Positions 27,081 to 36,173 are shown, counted from the first letter of the stretch. The stretch is DNA of 64,000 bases from Gemmatimonas sp. UBA7669 (GCF_002483225.1 NZ_DLHL01000053.1:62001-126000); one strand, 5' to 3'. Made by a program: numbers and translations. The notes: generated by a model from the letters alone, not told the origin.

Positions 27081-27294
27081 TGGCAGAGAACTGCAGCCCG
27101 AACTCAACTGCCTGAGCGCGAACGAGGCGGTTGCGCTGAACTCAATTCAAATCCGAAGGATCTGCGTGGGGAACCAGCTGCTCTCCACCGAAAGTGCACG
27201 GATTCATTCCGTTCCATCCTGCTGTTTCCCTGGTTGTCCGCGAAATCCGTGGTAATCAGTCAAGACCAGCCCGCGGCACAACACACGAAACAAG

Positions 27295-27325
27295 ACGGGC
27301 CCCGGCGCAATGCACCGGGGCCCGT
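27295..27325 (-). terminator. Terminator of the OmpA-family gene
   Basis: A perfect 11-bp GC-rich stem (ACGGGCCCCGG at 27295-27305, complement at 27315-27325) with a 9-base loop lies just after the OmpA-family stop at 27346. On the minus strand it is followed by TCTTGTTTCG, a short T-rich tail. Confidence 0.88.
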
Positions 27326-27345
27326 TTGCTACCTCTCAGCCTGGC

Positions 27346-28938
27346 TTACTTGACCAGATCGCCGAAGCTGCGACGACCGGCCCGCTCGCTCTCCGAGCGG
27401 CAGCCCGTGGGCGCGCCCTGACCCTCGAGCACCTGCCAGATCTCGACGCGGCGGTTGGCCGCCTGCGCCGCACGGTTGGCCGCCGAGACTCGCGGACGAC
27501 GCGCTGGCGGCGGCTCCTGCTCGGTGTCGCCGTTGCGCACCAGGATGCACTGCTCGCCAAAGCTCGACCAGAGCACACGGTCCTTGATGGCGTTCGCATC
27601 CGCACCCGCCACGCGGAGCAGCTGCTTGTACACCGCCTCCGAACGCGACTTGGCCAGCGTGTTGTTGTACGCCTCCGAGCCATACCAGTCGGTGTGACCC
27701 TCGATGGAGATGCGCATGTTCGGGTTGGCCTTCATGGCCGCCACGATCACCTTGAGGGTGTCGTTGCCGGCCTTGAGCACCACGGCCTTGTCGAACTGGA
27801 AGAGCGTCGTGTCAAAGGCCACGCGGGCCGCAGGAATGGCCTTGCACTCCACCGACGCCGTCTCCGTCTTGCTGCTGCCGTAGGCGGTCTTGCTGGCGGT
27901 GATCGTGGCCGTACCGGCCGCGTTGCAGGTCACCGTGCCGTTGTTGACCGAGGCAACCGAAGCGTTGGAAGAGCTCCAGGTGATGGCGCCGAGGTCCACG
28001 TTGTCGGCATCGGTGGCCTTCGACGTGAAGGACAGCGTCTTGCCCACATCGGTCGAACCGCTGCGCGGGTCGAGCGTGAGCGTCCAGGCCGGCGGCGGCA
28101 CCGTCACGGTGGACGAGGCCATGCGCTCGATCTTCTTCACGATGCCCTTGCAGGTGATCGTGGCCGTGCCGTGCTTGACGGCCGTGACCTTGCCGGTGTT
28201 GTCCACCGTGGCCACCGACGGATCACTCGAGGAGCAGGTGAGGTTCTGCACCTTGCGCAGCTCGATGGGACGCGTCTTGAGGTCGGCCGCGCTGAGCGCG
28301 AACTGCCGCTCGCTGCCGCGGTTCACCGTGGCGCTGGCCGGGTCCATCTTGAGCGCCCAGTCAAACGGCTCGGTGGAGGCGCAGCTGCCACGCAGCGCGT
28401 AGCTCACACCGGCACGAAGGCCCAGCTGCTGCGACGTGCCGTCGAGCGCCTGCTCCTGCGGTGACGGATCGTAGTCCATCAGACCGTCAAGGCGGAGACC
28501 CCACTTGCCGCTGCCGCAGATCTTGAGGCCCACGAGGCTTGTGAACGCATCCTCGTACTCATTGGCCGTGACGCGGCCCGCAAACACCTGCTGCGCGTAA
28601 CCGGCGCCGAGGATGAGCGAGGCCTTCTTGCCGGGCGTGACCGGGATGGTCAGCGTGCCGAGCCCACGGAACGGACGGTAGGTGATGTCTTCGAACGGAT
28701 TGCGCGCGGCCTTGGTCTTGGCGTACTGGATGTCGCCTTCGATGCCGAGCCACTTGTACACCGACATGCCGAGCCGGCCACCCACGCCGAACGCGTCGTC
28801 GATGCGAATTTCCTTGTCCATCTTGGTGTACTGACCGAACACACCCACCTCGATGCGCTCGCCCAGATTCTGGGCCTGCAGCGTTGGCGCCGCCATTACG
28901 GCAGCGAGCAACGACATTCCGACCAGGTTTTTCTTCAT
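27346..28938 (-). CDS. OmpA-family outer membrane protein with Ig-like domains
   Basis: The protein has 530 residues from the ATG at 28938, which is preceded by GGAGG at good spacing. A signal peptide (about 1-22, ending LQAQ) leads to an eight-strand OmpA-type barrel (about 25-185), then two bacterial Ig-like (Big_2) domains (SSDPSVATVDNTGKVTAV, then SSNASVASVNNGTVTC) and a C-terminal OmpA peptidoglycan-binding domain with ISIEGHTDWYGSEAYNNTLA and NRRVEI. It would span the outer membrane and bind the cell wall. Its own terminator is at 27295-27325, and a terminator upstream (29150-29181) separates it from the dehydrogenase gene. Confidence 0.88.
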   Translation of the reverse strand: MKKNLVGMSLLAAVMAAPTLQAQNLGERIEVGVFGQYTKMDKEIRIDDAFGVGGRLGMSVYKWLGIEGDIQYAKTKAARNPFEDITYRPFRGLGTLTIPVTPGKKASLILGAGYAQQVFAGRVTANEYEDAFTSLVGLKICGSGKWGLRLDGLMDYDPSPQEQALDGTSQQLGLRAGVSYALRGSCASTEPFDWALKMDPASATVNRGSERQFALSAADLKTRPIELRKVQNLTCSSSDPSVATVDNTGKVTAVKHGTATITCKGIVKKIERMASSTVTVPPPAWTLTLDPRSGSTDVGKTLSFTSKATDADNVDLGAITWSSSNASVASVNNGTVTCNAAGTATITASKTAYGSSKTETASVECKAIPAARVAFDTTLFQFDKAVVLKAGNDTLKVIVAAMKANPNMRISIEGHTDWYGSEAYNNTLAKSRSEAVYKQLLRVAGADANAIKDRVLWSSFGEQCILVRNGDTEQEPPPARRPRVSAANRAAQAANRRVEIWQVLEGQGAPTGCRSESERAGRRSFGDLVK

Positions 28939-29149
28939 GTGATACCTCCGGGAGGAAGCCAGGAAAGCGGGCCGGACAACGCCCGCGCCGGCATCGGGCT
29001 CAACGATCCAAATGCCGGCACAGCAATAGTAAAGCATTCCGGCGCCGTGCGATACATCACGCGACACAGTCCCTCGGTCCCACGTGGCTGCGTCGCAGGG
29101 CGGCCTGAACTCCAAGGACCGCTCAACCGTGACCAAGGTCACCAAATGC

Positions 29150-29181
29150 GCTGAGCCGTCACGAGATTGTGACGGCTCAGC
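29150..29181 (-). terminator. Terminator of the E1 dehydrogenase gene
   Basis: A perfect 13-bp inverted repeat (GCTGAGCCGTCAC at 29150-29162, complement at 29169-29181) with loop GAGATT lies 27 bp after the stop of the minus-strand dehydrogenase gene. The following T tract is weak (GCATTTGG). Confidence 0.8.
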
Positions 29182-29207
29182 AGTTCGGACTGCAATTGTG
29201 ATGCAAA

Positions 29208-31355
29208 TTACACGGCGAGCAGTCGCGTCAGCTCAGCCTGAATGGCGTCCACCGTGGGCACCACCGCATCCAGCAGCACCGGGTGGTAGGGCACGGGAAT
29301 GTCGCGCGGCGCCAAACGGGCCACCGGCGCATCAAGATGCCAGAAGGCCTCCTGGGCCAGTGTGCCCGCGATCTCGGCGCCAAAGCCGGCCGTCCAGTTG
29401 TCCTCATGCACAATGAGACAGCGGCCCGTCTTGCGCACCGAGGCCAGCACGGCCTCGCGGTCCCAAGGGGCAATGGTGCGGAGGTCCAGCACTTCCACCG
29501 CGTCACCAAAGGCCTCGGCGGCTTCGGTGCAGCGGTGCACCATGGCGCCCCAGCTCACCAGCGTGACGTCCGTCCCTTCGCGCCGCACCGCGGCACGGCC
29601 AAAGGGCAGCACGTAGTCGTCACCCGGATAGCGCGCCGAGCCATCGCCGGTCATGAGCAGCGAGCGATGCTCGAAGAAGATGGTGGGGTTGGGGCTGCGC
29701 ATGGCCGCACGCAGCAAGCCCACGGCATCGGCGGCGTTGGACGGCATGGCCACCTGCCAGCCATACGCATGCGCAAATCGCACTTCGTCGCTGAGCGAGT
29801 GCCAGGGGTCGCCCACATCCTTGCCGAAGCCGCCGGGCATGCGCACCACGATGGGCGCCGCAAAACGATTGGCCGTACGCCAGCGCATCGTGCCACAGTT
29901 GTTGAGCTGCTCCGTCGCCGGGTCGGCGTACTTGCGGAACTGGATCTCGGCCACGGGCACGAGTCCGCTGATGGCCATGGACACCGCGCGTCCAATGATG
30001 CCCTCTTCGCTGAGACTGGTGTCGAACACCCGCTCGGCGCCGAACTGCTTCTGCAGGCCTTCGGTGACGAGATGCACACCGCCCTTTCGGCCCACGTCTT
30101 CACCGAACACCACCACCTTGGGGTTCACGCTGAGTTCATGACGCAGCGTGCGACGCACGGCCTCGGCAAAACGCAGCAGGTCGCCGCCGTCCTGCGGCAC
30201 ATCGCTGCCACCCAGGGCCTCGCGCTCGGCGCGCGACAAACCACCCATGGCATCGGGCGCGTCGGCTTCACAGTACACATGACGCGCGACGGTGCTGGCG
30301 TCGGGCATGGCGCGTGCGCGCGCGGCCGTGAGCGCAATCTCGACATCGCGCGCCACTTCGGCTTCGAGTTCCTGCCACGCGCTTTCGCTCAGCAGCGAGG
30401 GCACGAGGTAGTTGCGCAGCGCCGGAAGCGGGTCACGCGCCAGGTCGGCCGCAATCTCCTCGTCGCTGCGATAGCCCTTCTGATTGTCCGGCCCCGAATG
30501 ACTGGAGAGACGCGGCACCGTGAGACGCACCAGCGCCGGCCCGTTGCCCGCACGCACATGCGCCACCGCCTCGGCCAGCTTGCCTGAGGCATCGTGCGGA
30601 TCACTGCCGTTGCCGTTGCGAATGAACAGGTTGGTGAACGACGCGAGATTCTTGGCAATGTCGCCACCAGGCGTTTGCATGTCGCCACGCACACTGATGC
30701 CGAGGTCGTTGTCCTCGATGTAAAACAGCAGGGGCAGTTTGAGCGTGGTGGCCATGGTGAGTGCGGCCCAGAAGCCGTTGGTGGCCACGGAGGCGTCGCC
30801 GCCCAGTGCCACGGCCATGCTGTTGGCGTAGCTCGCGTCCTTCAGCACGTCGCGGTGGTACACAATGCTCTGCGCCCACCCCGCCGCTGGCGTGTACTGT
30901 CCACCCACGTCACCGGCCATGGGCAACACCGTGCAGCCTTCACGGTTGGGCAGGTTGCACACCACGCCAATGTCACGGCCATCGCTGAATCCGCCGGCCC
31001 GACCGAGCGGGCTGCCCAGCGCGTCTTCGATGCTGAGACCCACCGAGAGCAGCATGGGGCGCGAACGATAGTAGGCGCCGGCGCCGTCGTGCGTGCCATT
31101 CAGCAGCGAGCCCAGAATGGTCTGCGCCATGTCATGGCCGCGGGCCGAGAACTGGTAGAGCACCTGATGCTCGCGCGGCGTCGTGGCGCGATTGCGGTTG
31201 GTGCTTTCTTCCACGTCGTCGAGCGCACGCGAGACCAGCGTGTGGTAGGCGATGCGACGCCAGTCGAAGCCGGCGCGCGGCGCGCGATCGGCGCTGGCGG
31301 ACCTGGACGACGCGACGTCGGTCTTGGCGGGGCGAACTGCGGTCTTGGAAGGCAT
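29208..31355 (-). CDS. Fused alpha/beta E1 2-oxoacid dehydrogenase
   Basis: This thiamine-diphosphate E1 enzyme has its alpha and beta subunits fused in one 715-residue chain. The alpha half (about 35-340) has SARGHDMAQTILGSLLNG and the ThDP site ALGGDASVATNGFWAALTMA followed by IEDNDLGISV. The beta half (from about 385) has VVVFGEDVGRKGGVHLVTEG, SEEGIIGRAVSMAISGLVPV and EIQFRKYADPATEQ. Closest to branched-chain 2-oxoacid dehydrogenase E1 by feel, it would decarboxylate a 2-oxoacid and pass the acyl group to a lipoyl E2; neither E2 nor E3 is in the window. It sits between the two paa blocks on the opposite strand to them. Confidence 0.85.
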   Translation of the reverse strand: MPSKTAVRPAKTDVASSRSASADRAPRAGFDWRRIAYHTLVSRALDDVEESTNRNRATTPREHQVLYQFSARGHDMAQTILGSLLNGTHDGAGAYYRSRPMLLSVGLSIEDALGSPLGRAGGFSDGRDIGVVCNLPNREGCTVLPMAGDVGGQYTPAAGWAQSIVYHRDVLKDASYANSMAVALGGDASVATNGFWAALTMATTLKLPLLFYIEDNDLGISVRGDMQTPGGDIAKNLASFTNLFIRNGNGSDPHDASGKLAEAVAHVRAGNGPALVRLTVPRLSSHSGPDNQKGYRSDEEIAADLARDPLPALRNYLVPSLLSESAWQELEAEVARDVEIALTAARARAMPDASTVARHVYCEADAPDAMGGLSRAEREALGGSDVPQDGGDLLRFAEAVRRTLRHELSVNPKVVVFGEDVGRKGGVHLVTEGLQKQFGAERVFDTSLSEEGIIGRAVSMAISGLVPVAEIQFRKYADPATEQLNNCGTMRWRTANRFAAPIVVRMPGGFGKDVGDPWHSLSDEVRFAHAYGWQVAMPSNAADAVGLLRAAMRSPNPTIFFEHRSLLMTGDGSARYPGDDYVLPFGRAAVRREGTDVTLVSWGAMVHRCTEAAEAFGDAVEVLDLRTIAPWDREAVLASVRKTGRCLIVHEDNWTAGFGAEIAGTLAQEAFWHLDAPVARLAPRDIPVPYHPVLLDAVVPTVDAIQAELTRLLAV

Positions 31356-31382
31356 AGACCCGTAATTTGCCCCGATGACCCC

Positions 31383-31676
31383 TCAATCGGGAGTTTGTCG
31401 CTGGGCCCAGAGTGCGTTGGGCGCCACCGCGCGGGCGGCGGTGATGGCGAGACGGGTGACGGTGGTGATTGTGGGCACCCCCACACCGACGGCCACCAGC
31501 AGCAGGTTGGCGGCCAGCCACCAGGTGGTCCAGCGTTGCACCAGGTCACGACTGCCGCGCATGACAAACAGCACGGCCGCCGCACCGTTGACCACAAACA
31601 GGCCGGCCAGGGCCCAGGAGAAGGCCGACCAGCCGACTGCAGCCAGCCACTGCATGAGCACCGTATCCATGGACAC
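31383..31676 (-). CDS. Small two- or three-helix membrane protein, unknown
   Basis: The 97-residue protein has hydrophobic segments at about 15-38 (SAFSWALAGLFVVNGAAAVL) and about 52-75 (WWLAANLLLVAVGVGVPTI), with a positively charged loop between. No family was recognised. It is on the same strand as the fused E1 gene and ends 27 bp before it, so it may be a leader gene in that transcript. The amphipathic pattern supports a real gene, but no ribosome-binding site stands out. Confidence 0.5.
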   Translation of the reverse strand: MSMDTVLMQWLAAVGWSAFSWALAGLFVVNGAAAVLFVMRGSRDLVQRWTTWWLAANLLLVAVGVGVPTITTVTRLAITAARAVAPNALWAQRQTPD

Positions 31677-31804
31677 GCTCCGCGAGGTGGGACGACAGGG
31701 CTAGAGTACGGCGTGAATCGAGGAAAAGCGAGACCAGACGTGCCGGCTGTGCGTGAAGCCTTGCTCAGGCCGGGCTGCAGGGCCCGTGGCCTGCGCCACT
31801 TGAC

Positions 31805-31810
31805 TATCTT
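31805..31810 (+). promoter_or_regulatory. Candidate -10 box of paaG, leaderless arrangement
   Basis: TATCTT is followed by exactly six bases and then the ATG of paaG at 31817, the same layout as at paaA. No good -35 hexamer is evident, and the AGGA between box and ATG is too close to be a normal ribosome-binding site. Confidence 0.45.
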
Positions 31811-31816
31811 TCAGGA

Positions 31817-32611
31817 ATGTCTGCTTCCTCCTCCCTCCTCCTCGAGCAGGCCGACGGCGTGCTGCTGATCACGCTCAATCGGCCCGACGTTCTCAACAGC
31901 TTCACCCTGGAGATGGCCGAGGCGCTGCAAGCGGCGCTGGCCTATGCGGCGCGCGACGAAAGTGTGCGGGCGGTGGTGCTCACCGGCGCCGGTCGCGGCT
32001 TCTGCGCCGGTCAGGATCTGGCCGAGGCCCTGCCCAAGGGCGACGGGCCCATGCCCGACATCGGCGAGATCGTGGTCAAGTGCTACAACCCCATCATCCG
32101 CGCCATTCGCTCTCTGGAGAAACCGGTGCTCTGCGCGGTCAACGGCATTGCCGCCGGCGCGGGCGCCAATCTGGCCTTTGCCTGTGACCTCACCTGGGCT
32201 GCAGACGATGTGAGTTTCGTGGAAAGCTTTGCCAAGCTGGGGCTCATTCCCGACACGAGTGGCACCTTCTTTGTACCGCGTCTCGTGGGACATCAGCGCG
32301 CTACTGGCATGTTCTTCCTGGCTGAAAAGCTGCCGGCCACCAAGGCGCGCGATTGGGGACTCATCTGGGATGTCGTGCCCAAGGCCGAGCTGCTGGACAC
32401 GGTCATGAAGGTGGCGCGTCAATTGGCCTCGCAGGCTACGCGTGGTTTTGGTCTCACCAAGCGCGCGCTGCTGGCCAGTGCGGCCAACGGGCTCGACGCG
32501 CAGCTCGATGTGGAAGCCGCTTGCATGACCGAGGCGGGGAAGACGGCGGACTACGCCGAGGGTGTGCGCGCGTTCCTCGAGAAGCGCGCGCCCGTGTACC
32601 GCGGCGCCTGA
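31817..32611 (+). CDS. paaG: PaaG, 2-(1,2-epoxy-1,2-dihydrophenyl)acetyl-CoA isomerase
   Basis: This crotonase-fold enzyme (264 residues) converts the ring epoxide of phenylacetyl-CoA to the seven-membered oxepin-CoA. It has LITLNRPDVLNSFTLEM, the oxyanion-hole GAGRGFCAGQDLAEALP typical of PaaG, NGIAAGAGANLAFACD, and AKLGLIPDTSGTFFVPRLVG with the conserved Asp of this group. It opens the second paa block: paaG, paaH, paaI, paaJ, paaY, paaZ, all close together on the plus strand. Confidence 0.93.
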   Translation: MSASSSLLLEQADGVLLITLNRPDVLNSFTLEMAEALQAALAYAARDESVRAVVLTGAGRGFCAGQDLAEALPKGDGPMPDIGEIVVKCYNPIIRAIRSLEKPVLCAVNGIAAGAGANLAFACDLTWAADDVSFVESFAKLGLIPDTSGTFFVPRLVGHQRATGMFFLAEKLPATKARDWGLIWDVVPKAELLDTVMKVARQLASQATRGFGLTKRALLASAANGLDAQLDVEAACMTEAGKTADYAEGVRAFLEKRAPVYRGA

Positions 32612-32612
32612 G

Positions 32613-33812
32613 ATGGGTATGCACATTCGCAAGATTGGTGTGGTGGGCGCAGGAGCCATGGGCGCGGGCATCGCGCAGGTGGCCGCGCAGTTCCGCCACG
32701 AGGTGGTGCTCTGCGACGCGCATCCCATGGCCTTGGTGCGCGCGCGTGCCGCCCACGAGAAGGCCATGGCGCGCGAGGTGGAGAAGCAGCGCCTTACGCA
32801 GGAAGAAGCCGACGCCGTTTTGGCCCGCTTCAGCTACGTGGAAGGCACCTCGCTTGGTGATCTGGCGCCGCTGGCCGAGTGTGATCTGGTCATCGAGGCC
32901 ATCGTGGAGCAGCTCGGGCCCAAGCAGGAGTTGCTGCGCACGCTCGAGTCGGTGGTGCGCCCCGATGCGGTGCTGGCCTCCAATACCTCGTCGCTGTCCA
33001 TTGCGGCGTTGGCGGGTGCGTGTCGACACAAGAGCCGCGTGGTGGGTCTGCACTTCTTCAATCCGGCGCCCATCATGCCGCTGGTGGAAGTCATCCCCGC
33101 CATCACCACCAGCGCCGAGGTGGCGACCGCGGTGCGCGCGCTGGCCGACGGCTGGCGCAAGGTCACGGTCATCGCCTCCGACACGCCGGGATTCATCGTG
33201 AACCGTGTGGCACGGCCGTACTACGGCGAGGCCATGCGCATGCGTGAAGAAGGCGTGGCCGACTGCGCCACGATTGACTGGGCGCTCAAGACCATCGGCG
33301 GCTTCCGCATGGGGCCGTTCGAGCTCACCGACTTCATTGGTCACGACGTGAACTTTGCCGTGACACGTTCGGTGTTCGACGCCATGTATGGCGACCCGCG
33401 CTATCGCCCCAGTCTGCAGCAGCAGCGTCTCGTGGAAGCGGGCTGGTTGGGCCGCAAGACGGGCCGCGGCTTCTACGACTACGCCGAGGGTGCGGTGCAG
33501 CCATCGCCGGTTGAAGATCCCGCGCTGGGGCAGGGCATCGTGGATCGGGTGCTGGCCATGCTCATCAACGAGGCGGTGGACGCGGTGCATGTGGGTGTGT
33601 GCAGCGTGGCCGATGTGGAGCTGGCCATGACCACGGGCGTCAACTATCCCAAGGGTCTCTTGGCCTGGGGCGACGAAATTGGCGCGGCCACGGTGCTCGC
33701 ACGTTTGCAGTCGCTGCAGTTCGAGACGGGTGATGATCGCTACCGGCCCAGTGTGCGGTTGCGCCGGGCCGTGCAGGCGGGTGTGTCGCTGACGGATACG
33801 CGTCGGCTGTGA
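32613..33812 (+). CDS. paaH: PaaH, 3-hydroxyadipyl-CoA dehydrogenase
   Basis: This NAD-dependent 3-hydroxyacyl-CoA dehydrogenase oxidises 3-hydroxyadipyl-CoA to 3-oxoadipyl-CoA. An N-terminal Rossmann fold starts IGVVGAGAMGAGIAQVAAQF, followed by LASNTSSLSIAALAG and GLHFFNPAPIMPLVEVI with the catalytic His, and two C-terminal 3HCDH domains (PGFIVNRVARPYYGEAMRM; LINEAVDAVHVGVCS). The 399 residues are shorter than the roughly 475 of E. coli PaaH. The start is the ATG at 32613, 1 bp after the paaG stop (ATG at 32619 is possible). The stop overlaps the paaI GTG. Confidence 0.92.
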   Translation: MGMHIRKIGVVGAGAMGAGIAQVAAQFRHEVVLCDAHPMALVRARAAHEKAMAREVEKQRLTQEEADAVLARFSYVEGTSLGDLAPLAECDLVIEAIVEQLGPKQELLRTLESVVRPDAVLASNTSSLSIAALAGACRHKSRVVGLHFFNPAPIMPLVEVIPAITTSAEVATAVRALADGWRKVTVIASDTPGFIVNRVARPYYGEAMRMREEGVADCATIDWALKTIGGFRMGPFELTDFIGHDVNFAVTRSVFDAMYGDPRYRPSLQQQRLVEAGWLGRKTGRGFYDYAEGAVQPSPVEDPALGQGIVDRVLAMLINEAVDAVHVGVCSVADVELAMTTGVNYPKGLLAWGDEIGAATVLARLQSLQFETGDDRYRPSVRLRRAVQAGVSLTDTRRL

Positions 33813-34240
33813 GCGGGTCGCCGACACACACGCCGGCTGAAGTCGTGGCGCATCTCATGCGCCGCGATGCGTTTTCGCAGTTGCTGGGCATGGAAGTGCT
33901 GGAGGCAAGCGAAGGCCGCGCCGTGCTGCGCATGGCGGTGCGCGAGGACATGGTGAACGGCTTTGGCACGCTGCACGGCGGCGCGTTGTTTTCGTTGGCC
34001 GATTCGGCCTTTGCCTTTGCCACCAACGGCGGCGGCACGCTGAGTGTGGCCATCGACATGCACCTCGGCATTCCCGTGGCCTCGTATCCGGGCGATGTGC
34101 TGGTGGCCGTGGCCGTGGAGCAGAGTCAGAGCAACCGCCTGGCCTTTGTCGACGTGACCGTGCGCAACCAGCGCGAGCAGATCGTGGGACATTTCCGCGG
34201 CACGGTGTATCGCACCACCAGGCAGCACGAACTGGCCTGA
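33809..34240 (+). CDS. paaI: PaaI, hydroxyphenylacetyl-CoA thioesterase
   Basis: This hot-dog-fold thioesterase (143 residues) releases CoA from ring-hydroxylated phenylacetyl-CoA dead-end products. The active site is in DMVNGFGTLHGGALFSLADS (Asn50, His56, Asp65), the PaaI pattern. The GTG start at 33809 overlaps the paaH stop by four bases (GTGA). The following gene paaJ starts 74 bp later. Confidence 0.92.
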   Translation: MSGSPTHTPAEVVAHLMRRDAFSQLLGMEVLEASEGRAVLRMAVREDMVNGFGTLHGGALFSLADSAFAFATNGGGTLSVAIDMHLGIPVASYPGDVLVAVAVEQSQSNRLAFVDVTVRNQREQIVGHFRGTVYRTTRQHELA

Positions 34241-34314
34241 GCGCGTGCTAATGCGCCGGCCTGTTTCACACAGCAATCGACTGGCAAACCACCCCCACAC
34301 GGGATGACGGCAAG

Positions 34315-35559
34315 ATGACGGCGATGGGACGGACGGAGGCATGGATCGTGGACGGGGTGCGTACCCCGATCGGCAATCTTGGTGGGGCGCTGAGCGGTGT
34401 GCGCGCCGACGACCTGGGGGCACATGTCATTGCCGCGCTGGTGGCGCGTGTGCAGGAGGCCGCGCCGGGCTTTGATGTGTCGGCCATTGCCGACGTGGTC
34501 ATGGGCTGCGCCAATCAGGCCGGCGAAGACAATCGCAACGTGGCGCGCATGGCGGGCCTGTTGGCCGGACTGCCGGTGTCGGTGCCGGGCGAAACCATCA
34601 ACCGACTCTGTGCTTCAGGCCTCAACGCGGTGGCTTCGGCAGCGCGTGGCATCAAGGCGAGCGAGGGTGAGTTGTACGTGGCTGGCGGCGTGGAGAGCAT
34701 GACACGTGCGCCGTTTGTCATGTCCAAGGGCAGCACACCCTTTGCGCGCGATGTGCAGCTCTTTGATACCAGTCTGGGTTGGCGCTTCGTGAACCCGCGC
34801 ATGAAGGCCATGCACGGCACCGACAGCATGGGCGAGACGGCGGAGAACGTGGCGGCGCAGTATGGGGTGAGCCGCGCCGATCAGGACGCCTTTGCCGTGC
34901 GCTCGCAGCAGAAGGCCGCCGCCGCGCGCAGCAGCGGACGCTTTGCGCGCGAGATCGTGCCGGTAAGTGTGCCGCAGCGCAAGGGCGATCCGCTGGTGGT
35001 GGCGCAGGACGAATTTTTGCGGCCCGATACCACGGTGGACACGCTGGCCAAGCTCAAGCCGGCGTTTCGCACCGACGGGCAGGGCAGCGTGACCGCCGGC
35101 AACTCGAGCGGCCTCAACGACGGCGCGGCGGCCTTGCTGCTGGCGTCGGATGCGGCGCTGTCGCGCTTCGGTCTCAAGCCCCTGGCGCGTGTGGTGGCCA
35201 GCGCGGCCGCCGGCGTGGAGCCGCGCATCATGGGCATGGGCCCGGTGCCGTCCACACGCCTGGTGCTGGAGCGCGCGGGCCTCACGCTGGAGCAGATGGA
35301 CGTGATCGAGCTCAACGAGGCCTTTGCCGCACAGTCGCTGGCCTGCCTGCGTGAACTGGGGCTGGCCGACGACGACGCCCGCGTGAACCCCAACGGCGGC
35401 GCCATTGCGCTGGGCCACCCGCTGGGTATGAGTGGCGCGCGTCTGGCGCTGACCGCTGCGCGTGAACTCGAGGCCCGTGGCGGCCGCTACGCGCTCTGCA
35501 CCATGTGCATTGGTGTGGGGCAGGGCTACGCGATGATTCTCGAGCGCGCCGGAGTCTGA
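34315..35559 (+). CDS. paaJ: PaaJ, 3-oxoadipyl-CoA/3-oxo-5,6-dehydrosuberyl-CoA thiolase
   Basis: This thiolase (414 residues) performs two CoA-dependent cleavages in the pathway, ending in acetyl-CoA and succinyl-CoA. The nucleophilic Cys is Cys99 in NRLCASGLNAV; the other active-site segments are GHPLGMSGARL (His) and CTMCIGVGQG (second Cys). The NEAFAAQ loop is also present. It matches beta-ketoadipyl-CoA thiolases in length. ATG at 34324 is an alternative start. Confidence 0.93.
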   Translation: MTAMGRTEAWIVDGVRTPIGNLGGALSGVRADDLGAHVIAALVARVQEAAPGFDVSAIADVVMGCANQAGEDNRNVARMAGLLAGLPVSVPGETINRLCASGLNAVASAARGIKASEGELYVAGGVESMTRAPFVMSKGSTPFARDVQLFDTSLGWRFVNPRMKAMHGTDSMGETAENVAAQYGVSRADQDAFAVRSQQKAAAARSSGRFAREIVPVSVPQRKGDPLVVAQDEFLRPDTTVDTLAKLKPAFRTDGQGSVTAGNSSGLNDGAAALLLASDAALSRFGLKPLARVVASAAAGVEPRIMGMGPVPSTRLVLERAGLTLEQMDVIELNEAFAAQSLACLRELGLADDDARVNPNGGAIALGHPLGMSGARLALTAARELEARGGRYALCTMCIGVGQGYAMILERAGV

Positions 35560-35570
35560 GTGGTACGCGC

Positions 35571-36173
35571 ATGATTTACGAGTTCGACGGGTTCATTCCG
35601 GTGGTGCACGAGTCGGCCTTCGTGCATCCGCAGGCCGCGGTCACGGGCAACGTGATCATCGGCCGCGATGTGTACGTGGGTCCGGGTGCGGCCATTCGTG
35701 GCGACTGGGGCGGCATTGTCATCGAGGACGGCTGCAATGTGCAGGAGAACTGCACGTTGCACATGTTCCCCGGCGTGACCATGACGCTCGAAGCCGGCGC
35801 GCACATTGGTCACGGGGCCATTGTGCACGGCGCGCGCATTGGCGCCAACACGCTGGTGGGCATGAATGCCGTCATCATGGACAACGCGGTGGTGGGCTCG
35901 GGCTGCATTGTCGGCGCGCTGTGTTTTGTGCCGGCCGACATGATCATCCCGGACCGCAAGGTGGTGGTGGGCAACCCCGCCAAGATCGTGAAGGACGTGA
36001 GCGACGAGATGCTGGCCTGGAAGACCGACGGCACCGCGCTCTATCAGCAATTGCCGGCCGCCATGCGCGCGGGCTGGCGTCCCGTGGAACCATTGCGTGA
36101 ACTGCCAGCCAACCGGCCCATGCAAAGCAGCATCCTGAAGACCTGGAACGAGACCCGCAAGGAGAAAGGCTGA
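35571..36173 (+). CDS. paaY: PaaY-type gamma-carbonic-anhydrase-fold thioesterase
   Basis: This left-handed beta-helix protein (200 residues) has hexapeptide repeats. It opens YEFDGFIPVVHESAFVHPQA and has QENCTLHMFPG and HIGHGAIVHGARIGANTLVG, where the His residues correspond to the zinc ligands. PaaY hydrolyses 2-hydroxycyclohepta-1,4,6-triene-1-formyl-CoA and similar spontaneous by-products in E. coli. The start is the ATG at 35571; an upstream extension overlaps paaJ. The stop overlaps the paaZ ATG by one base. Confidence 0.88.
   Translation: MIYEFDGFIPVVHESAFVHPQAAVTGNVIIGRDVYVGPGAAIRGDWGGIVIEDGCNVQENCTLHMFPGVTMTLEAGAHIGHGAIVHGARIGANTLVGMNAVIMDNAVVGSGCIVGALCFVPADMIIPDRKVVVGNPAKIVKDVSDEMLAWKTDGTALYQQLPAAMRAGWRPVEPLRELPANRPMQSSILKTWNETRKEKG

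Larger units (their letters stand above)
26634..27260. repeat. 627-bp composite element with 15-bp terminal inverted repeats
   Basis: The ends are perfect inverted repeats: ACTGATTACCACGGA at 26634-26648 and its complement at 27246-27260. Inside are two imperfect direct copies of a roughly 125-140 bp hairpin unit and an inner inverted pair (26643-26672 with 26901-26930, sharing about 25 of 30 bases). I see no credible coding frame. The structure is like a non-autonomous transposable element (MITE) or a nested repeat. No clear target-site duplication was seen beyond a possible CA. It fills the gap between paaD and the OmpA gene. Confidence 0.75.
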
